Positions 1 to 8,488 are shown, numbered from the stretch's first letter. The stretch is DNA of 48,000 nt from an uncultured Chlorobiaceae bacterium (GCA_903865705.1 CAIPKT010000190.1:1-48000), one strand, 5' to 3'. Notes: generated from the letters alone by a model not told the origin. Numbers and translations are program-made.

Positions 1-1
1 G

Positions 2-1912
2 ACCGATGGTGGAAACCTTGCATGGCAGAGTGGAGATCCTGTTGGTGGCCAAGTTAAGACAATTGCCGAGACACTGAGAGCCGATCTTGGTTTTGCAATA
101 GGTGTAGTCAGTACCGTGCCGTTCTCACATGCAACACCGGCTTCGTTTGTCAGCCATAATGTTAACCGTGGCAACTATCAGGATATTGCTCACGAAATTC
201 TCTTTGACACAAAGCCCGAGGTGGTGATTGGTGGCGGGCTCGACAGCCTCTTTGCAAAGGCTGTTACCAACGCAGCGAATGCTGACACTGATCTTAACAA
301 GAATGGTTTCAATGACGATTACGATGCCTTCAAGGCGGGTACAGCGGGTACAAACCACGACAATAACGGATACTCGTTTGTTGAACGTGCGACTGGTGTA
401 GATGGCGGAACAGCATTGGCAGCGGCAGCCAACAGCGTACATCTTGCTGATGGTGATAAACTGTTCGGCCTGTTCGGCACATCAGGTGGCAACTTTGAAT
501 ATTATGAAGTGGCAGACACACCCGGCACGGCCACCATCACCCGCAGCACCACCGATGGCACTCCTGGCGTTGATGAAGACCCGACCATGACTGAAATGAC
601 GACAGCAGCGCTTTCAGTGCTTAATCAGGATCAGGATGGCTTTTTTGCGATGTTCGAGCAGGGCGATATTGACTGGAGCAACCATGCCAACGGTTACGAA
701 AATATGGTTGGTGGGGTTTATGACCTTGAGCAGGCCGTCACTAATGCAGAGAGCGTCGTGGAAACTGGTGTTAAGGGAATGGATTGGTCGAACACATTGA
801 TGATTGTCACCAGTGACCACTCGAACAGTTATCTGCGTCTTCAGGAAGAGCTGGGCAAGGGTAATTTGCCTCTTGAGGTTGTAGGTTCAAGCAAATCCAC
901 TTATTCTCCCGATGGCGAGGTTACCTACAGCACAACCGGGCATACGAACGAACTGGTGACGCTCCAGGCAAGAGGTGCAGGTGCGGAACTGTTCAAGCAA
1001 TATGCAGGAAGCTGGTATCCCGGTACGAATATCGTTGATGACACACAGATCTACCAGGTGATGACCTCAGCAGCAAAGGATCTTGGTGTAAAGCACATTA
1101 TTCTTTTCATCGGTGACGGTATGAACATCGAGCATGAGATCGCCGCCAGTCAGTACCTTTATGGCAAGGATTTCGGCTTGACCTGGCAGGACTGGGGAGG
1201 TCTCAAAGATGGATGGGCAGGTTACTCAAGCACGTGGGATGTTACCGCCTACAATGCCTATGCAACTGCGGCTGGTGTGGCCAAATATAGCGCAAGCACC
1301 TTCGACCCATTAATCGGTTACGATCCATCGAAGGGCGGTGAGACTCCGCTGTCGACTGGCGTGACCTTCAGTGGTACACCGACACATTCAAATGTCGGTT
1401 CCATCGAACTGAAGGTAACGGCTACCGACGAAAGCGGTGCTAAGGCAAGCGATATATTCACCTTGAAGGTGGAAGATACCACTGCACCAGCGGTAGTGAC
1501 CTTCAGCCCTTCTGTTTCTGCGCTCGGAGTTGCGATCGGCAGCAATATTGAGCTGTTATTCAGCGAAGCGATCCAGAAGGGTGACAGTACTGGTACAATA
1601 GAAATACACAGCGGTTCAGCAGGTGGAAAGCTGGTTGAAAGCTACAATGCAGCAACGAGTGCCAACCTGACTATTTCAGGTTCAACATTGACGATCAACC
1701 CAACTGGTGATTTGGATTATCAATCGCAATACTTCGTCACCTTCAAGGATCATGCGATCCACGATAATTCGGGAAATGCCTACGCAGGAAGCAGTTCTTA
1801 CGGTTTCGCCACTGGTGTGGATCCCTATGCGGGAGACAATGGAGGAACAAGTACTGGAACGGTTTTGGCTGGTGTGGGAGCGCTTGGAGTTCTGGCATGG
1901 TTGCTTATTTAA
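2..1912 (+). CDS. Alkaline phosphatase (PhoA family), 3' part, with rearranged C-terminal domains
   Basis: The reading frame is open from base 2, so the gene starts before the window; a GTG at 116 is only an internal codon. The fragment carries the back half of an alkaline phosphatase that cleaves phosphate monoesters outside the cytoplasm. Visible zinc-site motifs are E-x4-D-x3-H (FEQGDIDWSNHAN, about 655-694), the DH pair in VTSDHS (about 806-823) and the His in TGHTNELV (about 938-961). After this domain ends, a second N-terminal motif, IILFIGDGM, appears at about 1100-1125 and continues for about 70 residues. It stops before any serine-nucleophile motif and runs into the latter half of a cadherin-like Ig domain (about 1345-1480). 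Then comes an SbsA-like Ig domain (about 1480-1815) and a hydrophobic C-terminus. The family call is secure; the domain order is odd. The gene lies close to the pst operon, which suits phosphate starvation. Confidence 0.88.
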   Translation, partial: TDGGNLAWQSGDPVGGQVKTIAETLRADLGFAIGVVSTVPFSHATPASFVSHNVNRGNYQDIAHEILFDTKPEVVIGGGLDSLFAKAVTNAANADTDLNKNGFNDDYDAFKAGTAGTNHDNNGYSFVERATGVDGGTALAAAANSVHLADGDKLFGLFGTSGGNFEYYEVADTPGTATITRSTTDGTPGVDEDPTMTEMTTAALSVLNQDQDGFFAMFEQGDIDWSNHANGYENMVGGVYDLEQAVTNAESVVETGVKGMDWSNTLMIVTSDHSNSYLRLQEELGKGNLPLEVVGSSKSTYSPDGEVTYSTTGHTNELVTLQARGAGAELFKQYAGSWYPGTNIVDDTQIYQVMTSAAKDLGVKHIILFIGDGMNIEHEIAASQYLYGKDFGLTWQDWGGLKDGWAGYSSTWDVTAYNAYATAAGVAKYSASTFDPLIGYDPSKGGETPLSTGVTFSGTPTHSNVGSIELKVTATDESGAKASDIFTLKVEDTTAPAVVTFSPSVSALGVAIGSNIELLFSEAIQKGDSTGTIEIHSGSAGGKLVESYNAATSANLTISGSTLTINPTGDLDYQSQYFVTFKDHAIHDNSGNAYAGSSSYGFATGVDPYAGDNGGTSTGTVLAGVGALGVLAWLLI

Positions 1913-1966
1913 CCTTCTCCTTACGGCTTGGGTAAGATTCAATATCCATGTGGAGAAAAGGTCGGA

Positions 1967-2021
1967 AAATGAGGGAAGCCCTTACTGACGCAGAACGCGT
2001 TTGTAAGGGCTTCCCTCATTT
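1967..2021. terminator. Long perfect hairpin between convergent genes
   Basis: Bases 1967-1985 pair perfectly with 2003-2021 (19 bp stem, 17-base loop). The hairpin lies between the alkaline phosphatase (+) and the HAD phosphatase (-), which converge here. There is no strong T-run on either side, so it may act as a weak bidirectional terminator or as a 3'-end stabilising hairpin. Confidence 0.65.
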
Positions 2022-2044
2022 GGGTGCGAAGGGCTCAAGAGTAG

Positions 2045-2707
2045 TTACAGGATATTATTCAGCAAGCTGATAATCTCTTCAGGGTGCCGAACCAGCGTTT
2101 TGGCGCCAAATTCAAGCAACTCGCTTTCCGGCCGGAATCCCCAGAGGACACCGAGAGGGTACATGCCAGCGCGTGAAGCGGTCAGCATGTCAATACCGCT
2201 GTCTCCGACATACAGAATTGAGGAAGGCTCTTCTCCAAGCATCCGGGCAACAAGAAGGGCTCCTTCAGGGTCGGGCTTGTGGGCTATGCCGCTGTGATGG
2301 CCCATAACGACATCAAAATCCCATTCCTTCAGTAATAAATCCGCACAGAGTTGGGTGAAGTGGTCGGCTTTGTTTGAAAGGATTGCCATTTTAATACCCC
2401 GTTCTGTAAGGGTGTTGAGTAAGGTGCTGATACCGGGGTAGGGTCGTGAATTCTGGTTCCAGTTGTCGGCATAGTGCGTCAAGAGATCCTTGAGCAGGAG
2501 GTCGATCGTCTCAGGAGTTCCGGCTTCTTCGGGCAGCGCTTTTTTTATCAGCTCTCTCATGCCGTGTCCGACAAGAAAGCGGCACTCATCGATGGTATGC
2601 TGGGGATAATGGTGCAGGGCAAGAACGGTGTTGAGTGTGTTGACAATATCCTGAAGGGTGTCGAGCAAGGTTCCGTCAAGGTCGAAAATAACTGCTTTGA
2701 GGGTCAT
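2045..2707 (-). CDS. gph: HAD-family phosphatase, phosphoglycolate phosphatase-like
   Basis: This 220-residue protein belongs to the haloacid dehalogenase superfamily. Motif I is FDLDGT at residues 8-13, with the nucleophilic Asp9 and acid Asp11. Motif II is in ILSNKAD, motif III is the Lys in AHKPDPEG, and motif IV is YVGDSGIDM. A helical cap lies between motifs I and II, as in the phosphoglycolate phosphatase/PGMB subgroup. The likely reaction is hydrolysis of 2-phosphoglycolate in the cytosol, but related enzymes cleave other small phosphate esters or pyrophosphate, so the substrate is an inference. It lies downstream of csmB on the same strand, but a strong terminator at 2725-2761 separates them. 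Confidence 0.85.
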   Translation of the reverse strand: MTLKAVIFDLDGTLLDTLQDIVNTLNTVLALHHYPQHTIDECRFLVGHGMRELIKKALPEEAGTPETIDLLLKDLLTHYADNWNQNSRPYPGISTLLNTLTERGIKMAILSNKADHFTQLCADLLLKEWDFDVVMGHHSGIAHKPDPEGALLVARMLGEEPSSILYVGDSGIDMLTASRAGMYPLGVLWGFRPESELLEFGAKTLVRHPEEIISLLNNIL

Positions 2708-2724
2708 GAGGGGGATTCACTGGT

Positions 2725-2761
2725 TAAAAAAAGCACCTTATACCAGCGTGCATAAGGTGCT
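2725..2761 (-). terminator. Rho-independent terminator of csmB
   Basis: On the minus strand a 10-bp stem (2752-2761 with 2732-2741) is followed by a run of seven T (2725-2731). It lies right after the csmB stop and before the HAD phosphatase start at 2707. The left arm plus A-run is shared with the terminator behind tRNA-Leu (32519-32547). Confidence 0.85.
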
Positions 2762-2780
2762 CATAAAAAAAAACAACAGA

Positions 2781-3008
2781 TTACTTTTTAGGGGTAATCG
2801 CTGATGTTAAGTTTTGCAGCATCTGGGTAGCAGTGTTTGCTGCGCTGCCAGCAAGCTCAAGAGCTGTTTTTGTCAGGGGTTCAACAATCGATACAGCAGC
2901 TTGAACTCCGCTGCTTACCATATCAACCTGTTGCTGGGCAAGTTTCCCCGCAGCATTCAAAAGGTCGCTGAACGCACCTGAAAAATCATTGGTTGGTTCG
3001 TTTGCCAT
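2781..3008 (-). CDS. csmB: Chlorosome envelope protein of the CsmB/CsmF family
   Basis: This 75-residue protein is small, hydrophobic and almost free of aromatic and sulfur residues. It is rich in Ala, Leu, Val, Thr and Asn, and ends in a short basic tail (AITPKK). The central part, VEPLTKTALELAGS, with repeated Ala/Thr/Asn-Thr segments, is typical of the CsmB/CsmF proteins. These sit in the lipid monolayer around the chlorosome, the light-harvesting organelle of green sulfur bacteria. Length and composition agree with that family. I cannot separate CsmB from its paralogue CsmF with certainty; CsmB is the better guess. It has its own terminator, so it is probably a single-gene, strongly expressed unit. 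No clear Shine-Dalgarno sequence precedes the ATG. Confidence 0.78.
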   Translation of the reverse strand: MANEPTNDFSGAFSDLLNAAGKLAQQQVDMVSSGVQAAVSIVEPLTKTALELAGSAANTATQMLQNLTSAITPKK

Positions 3009-3174
3009 GGCTATTATTATTTATGGTTGTCAAGAAGAATTGTCGGGTCAAAAATCAGTGTGATATTTTCTTTTCCAACAACATGTTCAAGATTATAATT
3101 GAATTTAATAAAATTATAGCAATTGATGCCAATAGATAAACGGTGTCGTCATAGCTCCGGGGTTTGATTGGGTG

Positions 3175-3212
3175 ATTCTTATTTTCCGTTTTTGGCTTAT
3201 TCTTGTTTTCCG
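3175..3212 (+). promoter_or_regulatory. Candidate operator: two direct repeats upstream of pstS
   Basis: A 14-base element at 3175-3188 (ATTCTTATTTTCCG) is repeated at 3199-3212 with one change (ATTCTTGTTTTCCG). The start-to-start distance is 24 bases, roughly two helical turns. The pair ends about 77 bases before the pstS start. Tandem direct repeats are the usual shape of binding sites for PhoB-type regulators. The sequence does not match the enterobacterial Pho box, so the assignment is an inference from position and form. Confidence 0.4.
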
Positions 3213-3288
3213 ATCACAGATGAAATTTCAAAGTTATTCCTTTGGTGCGTATCTTGCCCATATTTATTAAAAAAATCTGACTGAAGCC

Positions 3289-4101
3289 ATGATGAAAAAA
3301 CTGTTTTTGTTTGTTGCCTTGCTTGCTCTTTTCGTCACTGCAATAGCAAGTGCTGCCGGTAACCCGATTGTGATCGATGGCTCTACAACCGTCGGCCCTG
3401 TTGCAAAGACTTTTGCCTCCTACTTCACGAAAAAATATGGGATTCGTGTTACGGTGAGTGAGTCGGGAAGCGGTAATGGCGCTAAAAGTCTGATCAATGG
3501 CTCGTGCACTATTGCTGCCATGTCACGTGCCATGAAACCGGCTGAGATAGGTGCTGCGCGTACAAAAGGGGTCAATCCTGTTGCAAATGTTGTTGCTTAT
3601 GACGGGCTTGCCATGGTTGTTCATCCGTCAAATCCGGTTCGTGGACTTACTAAAGCCCAGATTAGCAGTATCTATCGCGGCTCCATTACTAACTGGAAAG
3701 AGGTTGGGGGACCAAACGCCCGGATTGTTGTTATTCAGCGTGAATCCAATAGCGGTACCGAGGAATCCTTCAAGGAGCTGGTTGCAGGCAAAGGTTTACA
3801 GATAACAGGAGCTGCTGAAACCCAGTCCAGCAACGGTTCGGTAAAAAGCAGGGTGAGTACAACTCCTTCAGCCTTAGGGTTTCTCGGACTTGGCTTTGTG
3901 GACCGTTCAGTTAAAGTTCTTGCGGTCAATGGAGTTTTACCCAATGTGACAACGGTGAAAAATGGTACCTATACGGTAACAAGGCCTCTCTATTTCTATA
4001 CCAACGGCCAGCCTTCGGGATCGCTCAAGCAGTTTGTTGATCTGAGGAAAACCGCTGAGGGAAAAAAGATGATCAGTGAGCTTGGTTTTATCAATCACTG
4101 A
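3289..4101 (+). CDS. pstS: Phosphate ABC transporter, periplasmic phosphate-binding protein PstS
   Basis: This 270-residue protein has a signal peptide with a KK start, a hydrophobic core and a likely cleavage near Ala22-Ala23 (IASAAG). There is no lipobox, so the mature protein should be free in the periplasm. The mature start IDGSTTVGP, the SGSGNGAKSLINGS segment and the later RESNSGTEESF match the phosphate-contacting loops of the PstS family. It would bind inorganic phosphate and hand it to PstC/PstA. It is the first gene of pstS-C-A-B-phoU, with a hairpin terminator after it at 4140-4169 that would make pstS transcripts more abundant than those of the membrane genes. A second ATG at 3292 is an equally possible start. 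Confidence 0.93.
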   Translation: MMKKLFLFVALLALFVTAIASAAGNPIVIDGSTTVGPVAKTFASYFTKKYGIRVTVSESGSGNGAKSLINGSCTIAAMSRAMKPAEIGAARTKGVNPVANVVAYDGLAMVVHPSNPVRGLTKAQISSIYRGSITNWKEVGGPNARIVVIQRESNSGTEESFKELVAGKGLQITGAAETQSSNGSVKSRVSTTPSALGFLGLGFVDRSVKVLAVNGVLPNVTTVKNGTYTVTRPLYFYTNGQPSGSLKQFVDLRKTAEGKKMISELGFINH

Positions 4102-4139
4102 GATCGTTTTCTTTTATTGTAACATCATTTTTTCTGTAT

Positions 4140-4169
4140 AAAGCCGGTTAACCAATAATCCGGCTTTTT
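4140..4169 (+). terminator. Hairpin terminator or attenuator between pstS and pstC
   Basis: AAAGCCGG (4140-4147) pairs with CCGGCTTT (4160-4167), with a 12-base loop, followed by a short T-run. The gap of over 200 bases to pstC and this hairpin suggest partial termination after pstS, as often seen where the binding protein is needed in excess. Confidence 0.7.
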
Positions 4170-4328
4170 CAGCATTTCTTCTTCTCGCTAAATGTTTCAA
4201 ATTTGTAACAGAAATGCTATTGCATTCTATAGTGAATGCTCATAGATTGCACGCATTAAATTCAGGTCACTGAAAAATACAAGAGGTCCGGTAAAAACCG
4301 GTAATTGTCACAGAAACTATTCAAGACT

Positions 4329-5492
4329 ATGGCTGAAGAAAGTGTAGGGGAGCGCAACCGTTCAAATGCTTTTGTTGTAAGCCCCGGTAAACGCATTATC
4401 CAGAAGGTGGCTAAATCAGCCGGGGAGGGTTTGCTTTTTGCTATTGCCTCTTTTGTTGCTGTTATTGTCCTCTTTATCTTCTATTTCGTTGCACGCGACG
4501 CGGTCCCTTTTTTCCAGATTCGCGGGTTCAGTGAGTTTTTTACCAGTTCCAACTGGTATCCAGCAGATGAGCCCTCTCGATTCGGTGCTCTTGCTATTAT
4601 TTACGGCAGTTTGATGGTCACACTTGGTTCTGCCATGATTGCTGTGCCGATGGGTGTGGCCGCAGCAATATGCTTAAGTGATATTCTTCCCTTCTCGATC
4701 CGCCAGTATGCCAAGCCTGTTATTGAAATGCTTGCTGCAATTCCTTCCGTTGCATTTGGTTTTTTTGCTCTTGTTATTTTGGCGCCGCTTTTGCAGGAGA
4801 ATGGTGGACCCATGCTGATGTGGGCATGGTGGATTCTTGTATCACCCTTTATGCTGCTTGCCGTTATCGTTATTTCCGATCTTTTGACGACGCAAATCAA
4901 GGAGCAGAAGCGGCGTGAGCAACTGCATATCCTGTACTTGATTTTATTGGGTCTGCTTTCGGTTCTTCTTTTATACAAGGTTGGTACCATCCTTTACGGG
5001 ATTCAGATTCTGACGGGCACAAACGCGCTGAATGTCTCCATTATTCTGAGCTTTATGGCTCTACCGACGATTGTCAGCGTCTCGGAAGATGCTCTTCAGG
5101 CCGTCGGACGCGACATTCGTGAAGGCAGTTACGCTCTTGGAGCGACCAGGGCTGAAACGATTATTAAAACAATTCTTCCTGCGGCAAGCAGCGGCATTCT
5201 TGCTGCCGTGATTCTCGGTATCATGCGTGCACTTGGTGAAACGATGGTGGTGTGGATGGCTTCGGGCAACTCTTCCCAGATTCCCGAGCCTTGGTTCAAC
5301 TATCTCCAGGGAATCAGGACGCTCACGGCGACTATTGCCGGCGATATGGGTGAAGCTGATCAGGTGACCGGTTCCGCCCGTTTTCATGTGTTGTTCGCCA
5401 TGGGGCTGCTTCTGCTGATTATCAGCTTTGTCAGCAACCTGATCAGTGAGAGAATTGTTGTCCGTCAGCGGAAAATTCTTTCAGGCCAGTAA
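4329..5492 (+). CDS. pstC: Phosphate ABC transporter permease PstC
   Basis: This is a membrane subunit of the Pst importer, which moves phosphate into the cytoplasm using ATP hydrolysed by PstB. The EAA-type loop that contacts PstB is visible as REGSYALGATRAETI, followed by the conserved LGETMVVWMASG segment. About six to eight membrane spans can be read. At about 387 residues it is longer than the usual 300-320. The extra part lies in the middle: a charged stretch (KEQKRREQ) and an added hydrophobic span sit between IPSVAFG and the second half. I chose the ATG at 4329; an in-frame TTG at 4305 would add eight residues. An AAGAGG at 4281 is too far from either start to decide. Confidence 0.92.
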   Translation: MAEESVGERNRSNAFVVSPGKRIIQKVAKSAGEGLLFAIASFVAVIVLFIFYFVARDAVPFFQIRGFSEFFTSSNWYPADEPSRFGALAIIYGSLMVTLGSAMIAVPMGVAAAICLSDILPFSIRQYAKPVIEMLAAIPSVAFGFFALVILAPLLQENGGPMLMWAWWILVSPFMLLAVIVISDLLTTQIKEQKRREQLHILYLILLGLLSVLLLYKVGTILYGIQILTGTNALNVSIILSFMALPTIVSVSEDALQAVGRDIREGSYALGATRAETIIKTILPAASSGILAAVILGIMRALGETMVVWMASGNSSQIPEPWFNYLQGIRTLTATIAGDMGEADQVTGSARFHVLFAMGLLLLIISFVSNLISERIVVRQRKILSGQ

Positions 5493-5544
5493 TTTTTTAC
5501 CGGTAATTTAATCGTTTTGTTTTTGTTCATTTAACCCTGTTGTT

Positions 5545-6891
5545 ATGAATATCGGAACCAGAAAAATACTGGATCGTTCTTTCACCGCTGTTGGTATCGG
5601 CTCTATCATCGTCATGGCGATGGCCTTGATGATTGTTGTTGTGCCGATTGTCACCAACGGTATCGGCGCGGTATTTTTTACAGGTACGATCGAGCATCGC
5701 AAAATGCTCTTTAATGAATTCACAAGGGGCAACAGCGAGAATCTTTCGAGTGAGGTAGCCTCTTCAGAGCGGTACAGGACGAATGTGTACAAAATGCTCA
5801 GTGGGTTTGAGGCGGAACTTGAAACAATGGCGCCGGAAAAAAAGAGTGAATACAAGGCGAAATATTCCCAGGTCAGAATGGCCCTTCAGGGCTTGCTTGG
5901 CCCGCTTCCGGGTGATTCTGCGCCGATGCTGACAAGGTTCAAGTACGGTCAGACCCGTTGGGAGAAAGCTGAGGAAAAGCTGCACGACCTCCTCTATGAA
6001 TCCAAGTGGGATAACTCCAATCCCGATGTTATGTCGAAGGAGTACTTTGTGAGCCGCGCGATAGGCTTTGAGGGCACCTCTCTTGTCAAGCTTTTTCCCT
6101 ACGTTAAGAATAATCTTGAGAAGATGCTCCTTCCCGAGTTTACCTTTTATTGGGGATTTATTACTGACAGCTCCGTTGACTCGCACTTTTTCGGGGGCAT
6201 CTGGCCGGAAATCCAGGGCACCTTTTTTCTTGCGGTCGGAGCTATGCTCTTTGCCTTTCCTCTGGGTGTTGTAGCAGCGGTTTACTTTACCGAATACGCC
6301 AAACCAGGCTTTTTGAACAGTATGCTGCGCAGTGCCAACAGCACCCTGGCTGGAGTACCAAGCATTGTTTTCGGTATGTTCGGTCTTGCTTTTTTTATCA
6401 ATACCCTGAAAGTCTCGGAATCAAAAAGTGTTATTGCCGGTGCTCTGACGCTGGCCATCATGATTCTTCCGACGATTATTCGTGCAGCCGAAGAGGCGAT
6501 CCTTGCTGTTCCCAAAACCTACAGGGAAGCATCACTAAGCCTTGGTTCCACTAAATGGAACACCATTGCGACGGTTATATTGCCGGCAGCGCTGCCCGGA
6601 ATCTTGACTGGAGGAGTTATCAGTCTTGGTAGAGCGGCTGGTGAAACGGCTCCGATTATCTTTACCGCAGCGGTCAGTGTTGGCTCGGCCATAGGGCTTG
6701 CCGATGTCTTTTCCTCTCCGACACCGGCACTTTCCTGGAACATTTATAACCTTGCCAGCGAACATGAGGCTGCTTCACAAATTCGGCATGTCCAGTATGG
6801 TATGGTACTCGCGTTGGTCAGTATTGTGCTGTTGCTGAACTTGTCAGCGATTGTCCTTCGGGCACGCGTTTCCAAAAAATTAAAAGGCTAA
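5545..6891 (+). CDS. pstA: Phosphate ABC transporter permease PstA with a large periplasmic insertion
   Basis: This is the second permease of the Pst importer. The C-terminal half (from about residue 215) is a normal PstA: spans with GVVAAVYFTEYA, the AGVPSIVFGMFGL segment, the EAA loop REASLSLGSTKWNTI and GRAAGETAPIIF. It is 448 residues long instead of the usual 280-300. The extra roughly 160 residues lie between the first membrane span (about residues 15-40) and the rest. They form a hydrophilic, charged, mostly helical region (about residues 46-205) that should face the periplasm. The gene follows pstC after 52 bases and precedes pstB by 12. The role of the insert is unknown; it could contact PstS. 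Confidence 0.92.
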   Translation: MNIGTRKILDRSFTAVGIGSIIVMAMALMIVVVPIVTNGIGAVFFTGTIEHRKMLFNEFTRGNSENLSSEVASSERYRTNVYKMLSGFEAELETMAPEKKSEYKAKYSQVRMALQGLLGPLPGDSAPMLTRFKYGQTRWEKAEEKLHDLLYESKWDNSNPDVMSKEYFVSRAIGFEGTSLVKLFPYVKNNLEKMLLPEFTFYWGFITDSSVDSHFFGGIWPEIQGTFFLAVGAMLFAFPLGVVAAVYFTEYAKPGFLNSMLRSANSTLAGVPSIVFGMFGLAFFINTLKVSESKSVIAGALTLAIMILPTIIRAAEEAILAVPKTYREASLSLGSTKWNTIATVILPAALPGILTGGVISLGRAAGETAPIIFTAAVSVGSAIGLADVFSSPTPALSWNIYNLASEHEAASQIRHVQYGMVLALVSIVLLLNLSAIVLRARVSKKLKG

Positions 6892-6903
6892 AATAAAAAA
6901 TCA

Positions 6904-7764
6904 ATGCACATGATAGTTGATGCCAAAGAAATATCTGAAAGTGCGCCGGTACAGAAGGCAACAAGAGAGATTTATCTACCTCCTGAACGAAGAAAAATTA
7001 CCGGCGGTGATACCACTCATATCTCAGCCAAGGATTTTTCTATTTATTATGGTGAGTTTGAAGCGGTAAAGCGTGTAAACGCCGATATCCTTTCAAAATA
7101 TGTTACCGCCATTATCGGCCCAAGCGGTTGCGGCAAGAGCACCTTTTTACGTGCCATAAACCGGATGAACGATCTTATACCAAGCTGTCATACCACCGGT
7201 GCCCTGCTTTTTGATGGCGAAGACGTTTATGGTAAATTCACCGATGAGGTGCTGCTCCGCAAGAAGGTCGGGATGGTGTTCCAGAAACCGAATCCCTTTC
7301 CCAAGTCTATTTTTGACAATATTGCTTATGGCCCCCGTCTGCATGGTGTGAACGACAAGAAAAAACTGATGGAAATTGTCGAGCGCAGCCTAAGAAAAGC
7401 GGCTATCTGGGATGAGGTCTGTGACCGTCTCGACAAAAATGCCCTTGGTTTGAGCGGCGGCCAGCAGCAGCGGCTCTGTGTTGCCCGCACGCTTGCTGTT
7501 GAACCGGAGGTTCTTCTGCTTGACGAGCCAACCTCTGCACTTGACCCCAAAGCTACAGCGAAAATCGAGGATCTTATTCAGGAACTTCGCGGCAGTTATA
7601 CCATCATGATTGTTACGCACAACATGCAGCAGGCTTCACGAGTATCCGATTCTACGATGTTTTTCTATGAAGGGGTACTGGTTGAACACGCCACGACAGC
7701 ACAGCTCTTTACCAATCCAAAAGACCCGATGACGGAAGATTATATAACCGGAAGATTCAGCTAA
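6904..7764 (+). CDS. pstB: Phosphate ABC transporter ATP-binding protein PstB
   Basis: This 286-residue cytoplasmic ATPase powers phosphate import by PstCA. Walker A is GPSGCGKST at residues 72-80 (Lys78), the Q-loop is in [11 protein letters not shown], the ABC signature LSGGQQQR begins near residue 183, and Walker B is [12 protein letters not shown]. The H-loop follows as VTHNMQQ. The PNPFP motif after the Q-loop and the long signature are typical of PstB rather than of other ABC ATPases. The first 40 or so residues are an extra, poorly conserved lead. It is 12 bases after pstA and 18 before phoU, so it is clearly within the operon. Confidence 0.95.
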   Translation: MHMIVDAKEISESAPVQKATREIYLPPERRKITGGDTTHISAKDFSIYYGEFEAVKRVNADILSKYVTAIIGPSGCGKSTFLRAINRMNDLIPSCHTTGALLFDGEDVYGKFTDEVLLRKKVGMVFQKPNPFPKSIFDNIAYGPRLHGVNDKKKLMEIVERSLRKAAIWDEVCDRLDKNALGLSGGQQQRLCVARTLAVEPEVLLLDEPTSALDPKATAKIEDLIQELRGSYTIMIVTHNMQQASRVSDSTMFFYEGVLVEHATTAQLFTNPKDPMTEDYITGRFS

Positions 7765-7782
7765 CGAAATTACAGTACTTTT

Positions 7783-8442
7783 ATGCCAGAAAGGCCAGTC
7801 CATGAGCTAATAAAGGAACTCTCTGAGGTTCTTGTTCAACTTTCCGATAAAGTTGTAGGAAATCTTCTTGCCTCCCTTGATGCAGTAAAAAATCAGGATA
7901 AAGAGGGTGCGCGGAATATCAGGATGGTTGATGATGAAATTGATGTGGCAGAGGTTAACCTTGAGTGGCGCTGCCTGTCGTTTTTGGCGCTCCAGCAGCC
8001 GGTAGCAAGAGATTTACGTACTATTGTCACCATTATCAAGATTAACGATGACCTTGAGCGTATCGGTGACCTGGTGGTTCATATTATTGAGCGAATGCCA
8101 GACATCAGTCCAGAGATACTTGAATTGTTTGCATTCGAGAGTATGGGCATGCTTGCCGGCGATATGGTTAAAAAGTCCATCGAGGCATTTGTGGCTAAGG
8201 ATCGCATTCTTGCAAATCAGGTGTGCGCTCTTGATGAAGAGGTTGATGTGATGCATCGCTCAGTCTTTAAAAAAGTGACAGCCTTGATGAAGGAGCCAAA
8301 TGCTGATATTAACCAGCTCATAGCAGCATTAAGCTTATCGCGTTATATTGAACGCATGGCTGATCACGCTTCGCGCATAGCCAATGAAGTTATTTTTTTG
8401 GTGACGGGTGAAATTGTCCGCCACAGGGAAGGTTTCTTTTAA
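7783..8442 (+). CDS. phoU: Phosphate-signalling protein PhoU
   Basis: This 219-residue, all-helical protein is made of two PhoU repeats. Each carries the metal-binding ExxxD signature: DDLERIGDLVVHI in the first and RYIERMADHASRIANEV in the second. PhoU proteins damp the Pho response by linking the Pst transporter to the sensor kinase and help prevent phosphate overload. The gene closes the pst operon, 18 bases after pstB. No phoR/phoB pair lies in the window, so the signalling partner is elsewhere. A weak hairpin with a T-run follows at 8450-8488. Confidence 0.94.
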   Translation: MPERPVHELIKELSEVLVQLSDKVVGNLLASLDAVKNQDKEGARNIRMVDDEIDVAEVNLEWRCLSFLALQQPVARDLRTIVTIIKINDDLERIGDLVVHIIERMPDISPEILELFAFESMGMLAGDMVKKSIEAFVAKDRILANQVCALDEEVDVMHRSVFKKVTALMKEPNADINQLIAALSLSRYIERMADHASRIANEVIFLVTGEIVRHREGFF

Positions 8443-8449
8443 AAAACGG

Positions 8450-8488
8450 CCTGAGTACTTAAAGAGTGATCAGGTTTTGTTTTTTTTC
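8450..8488 (+). terminator. Probable terminator after phoU
   Basis: CCTGA (8450-8454) pairs with TCAGG (8470-8474), with weaker inner pairing, and is followed by TTTTGTTTTTTTT. The stem is short, so read-through into the next PhoU-like gene is possible. Confidence 0.5.

Noticed and set aside
116-118. GTG as start of the alkaline phosphatase
   Set aside because: The frame is open upstream to the window edge and the upstream residues (GFAIGVVST) continue the conserved phosphatase sequence.
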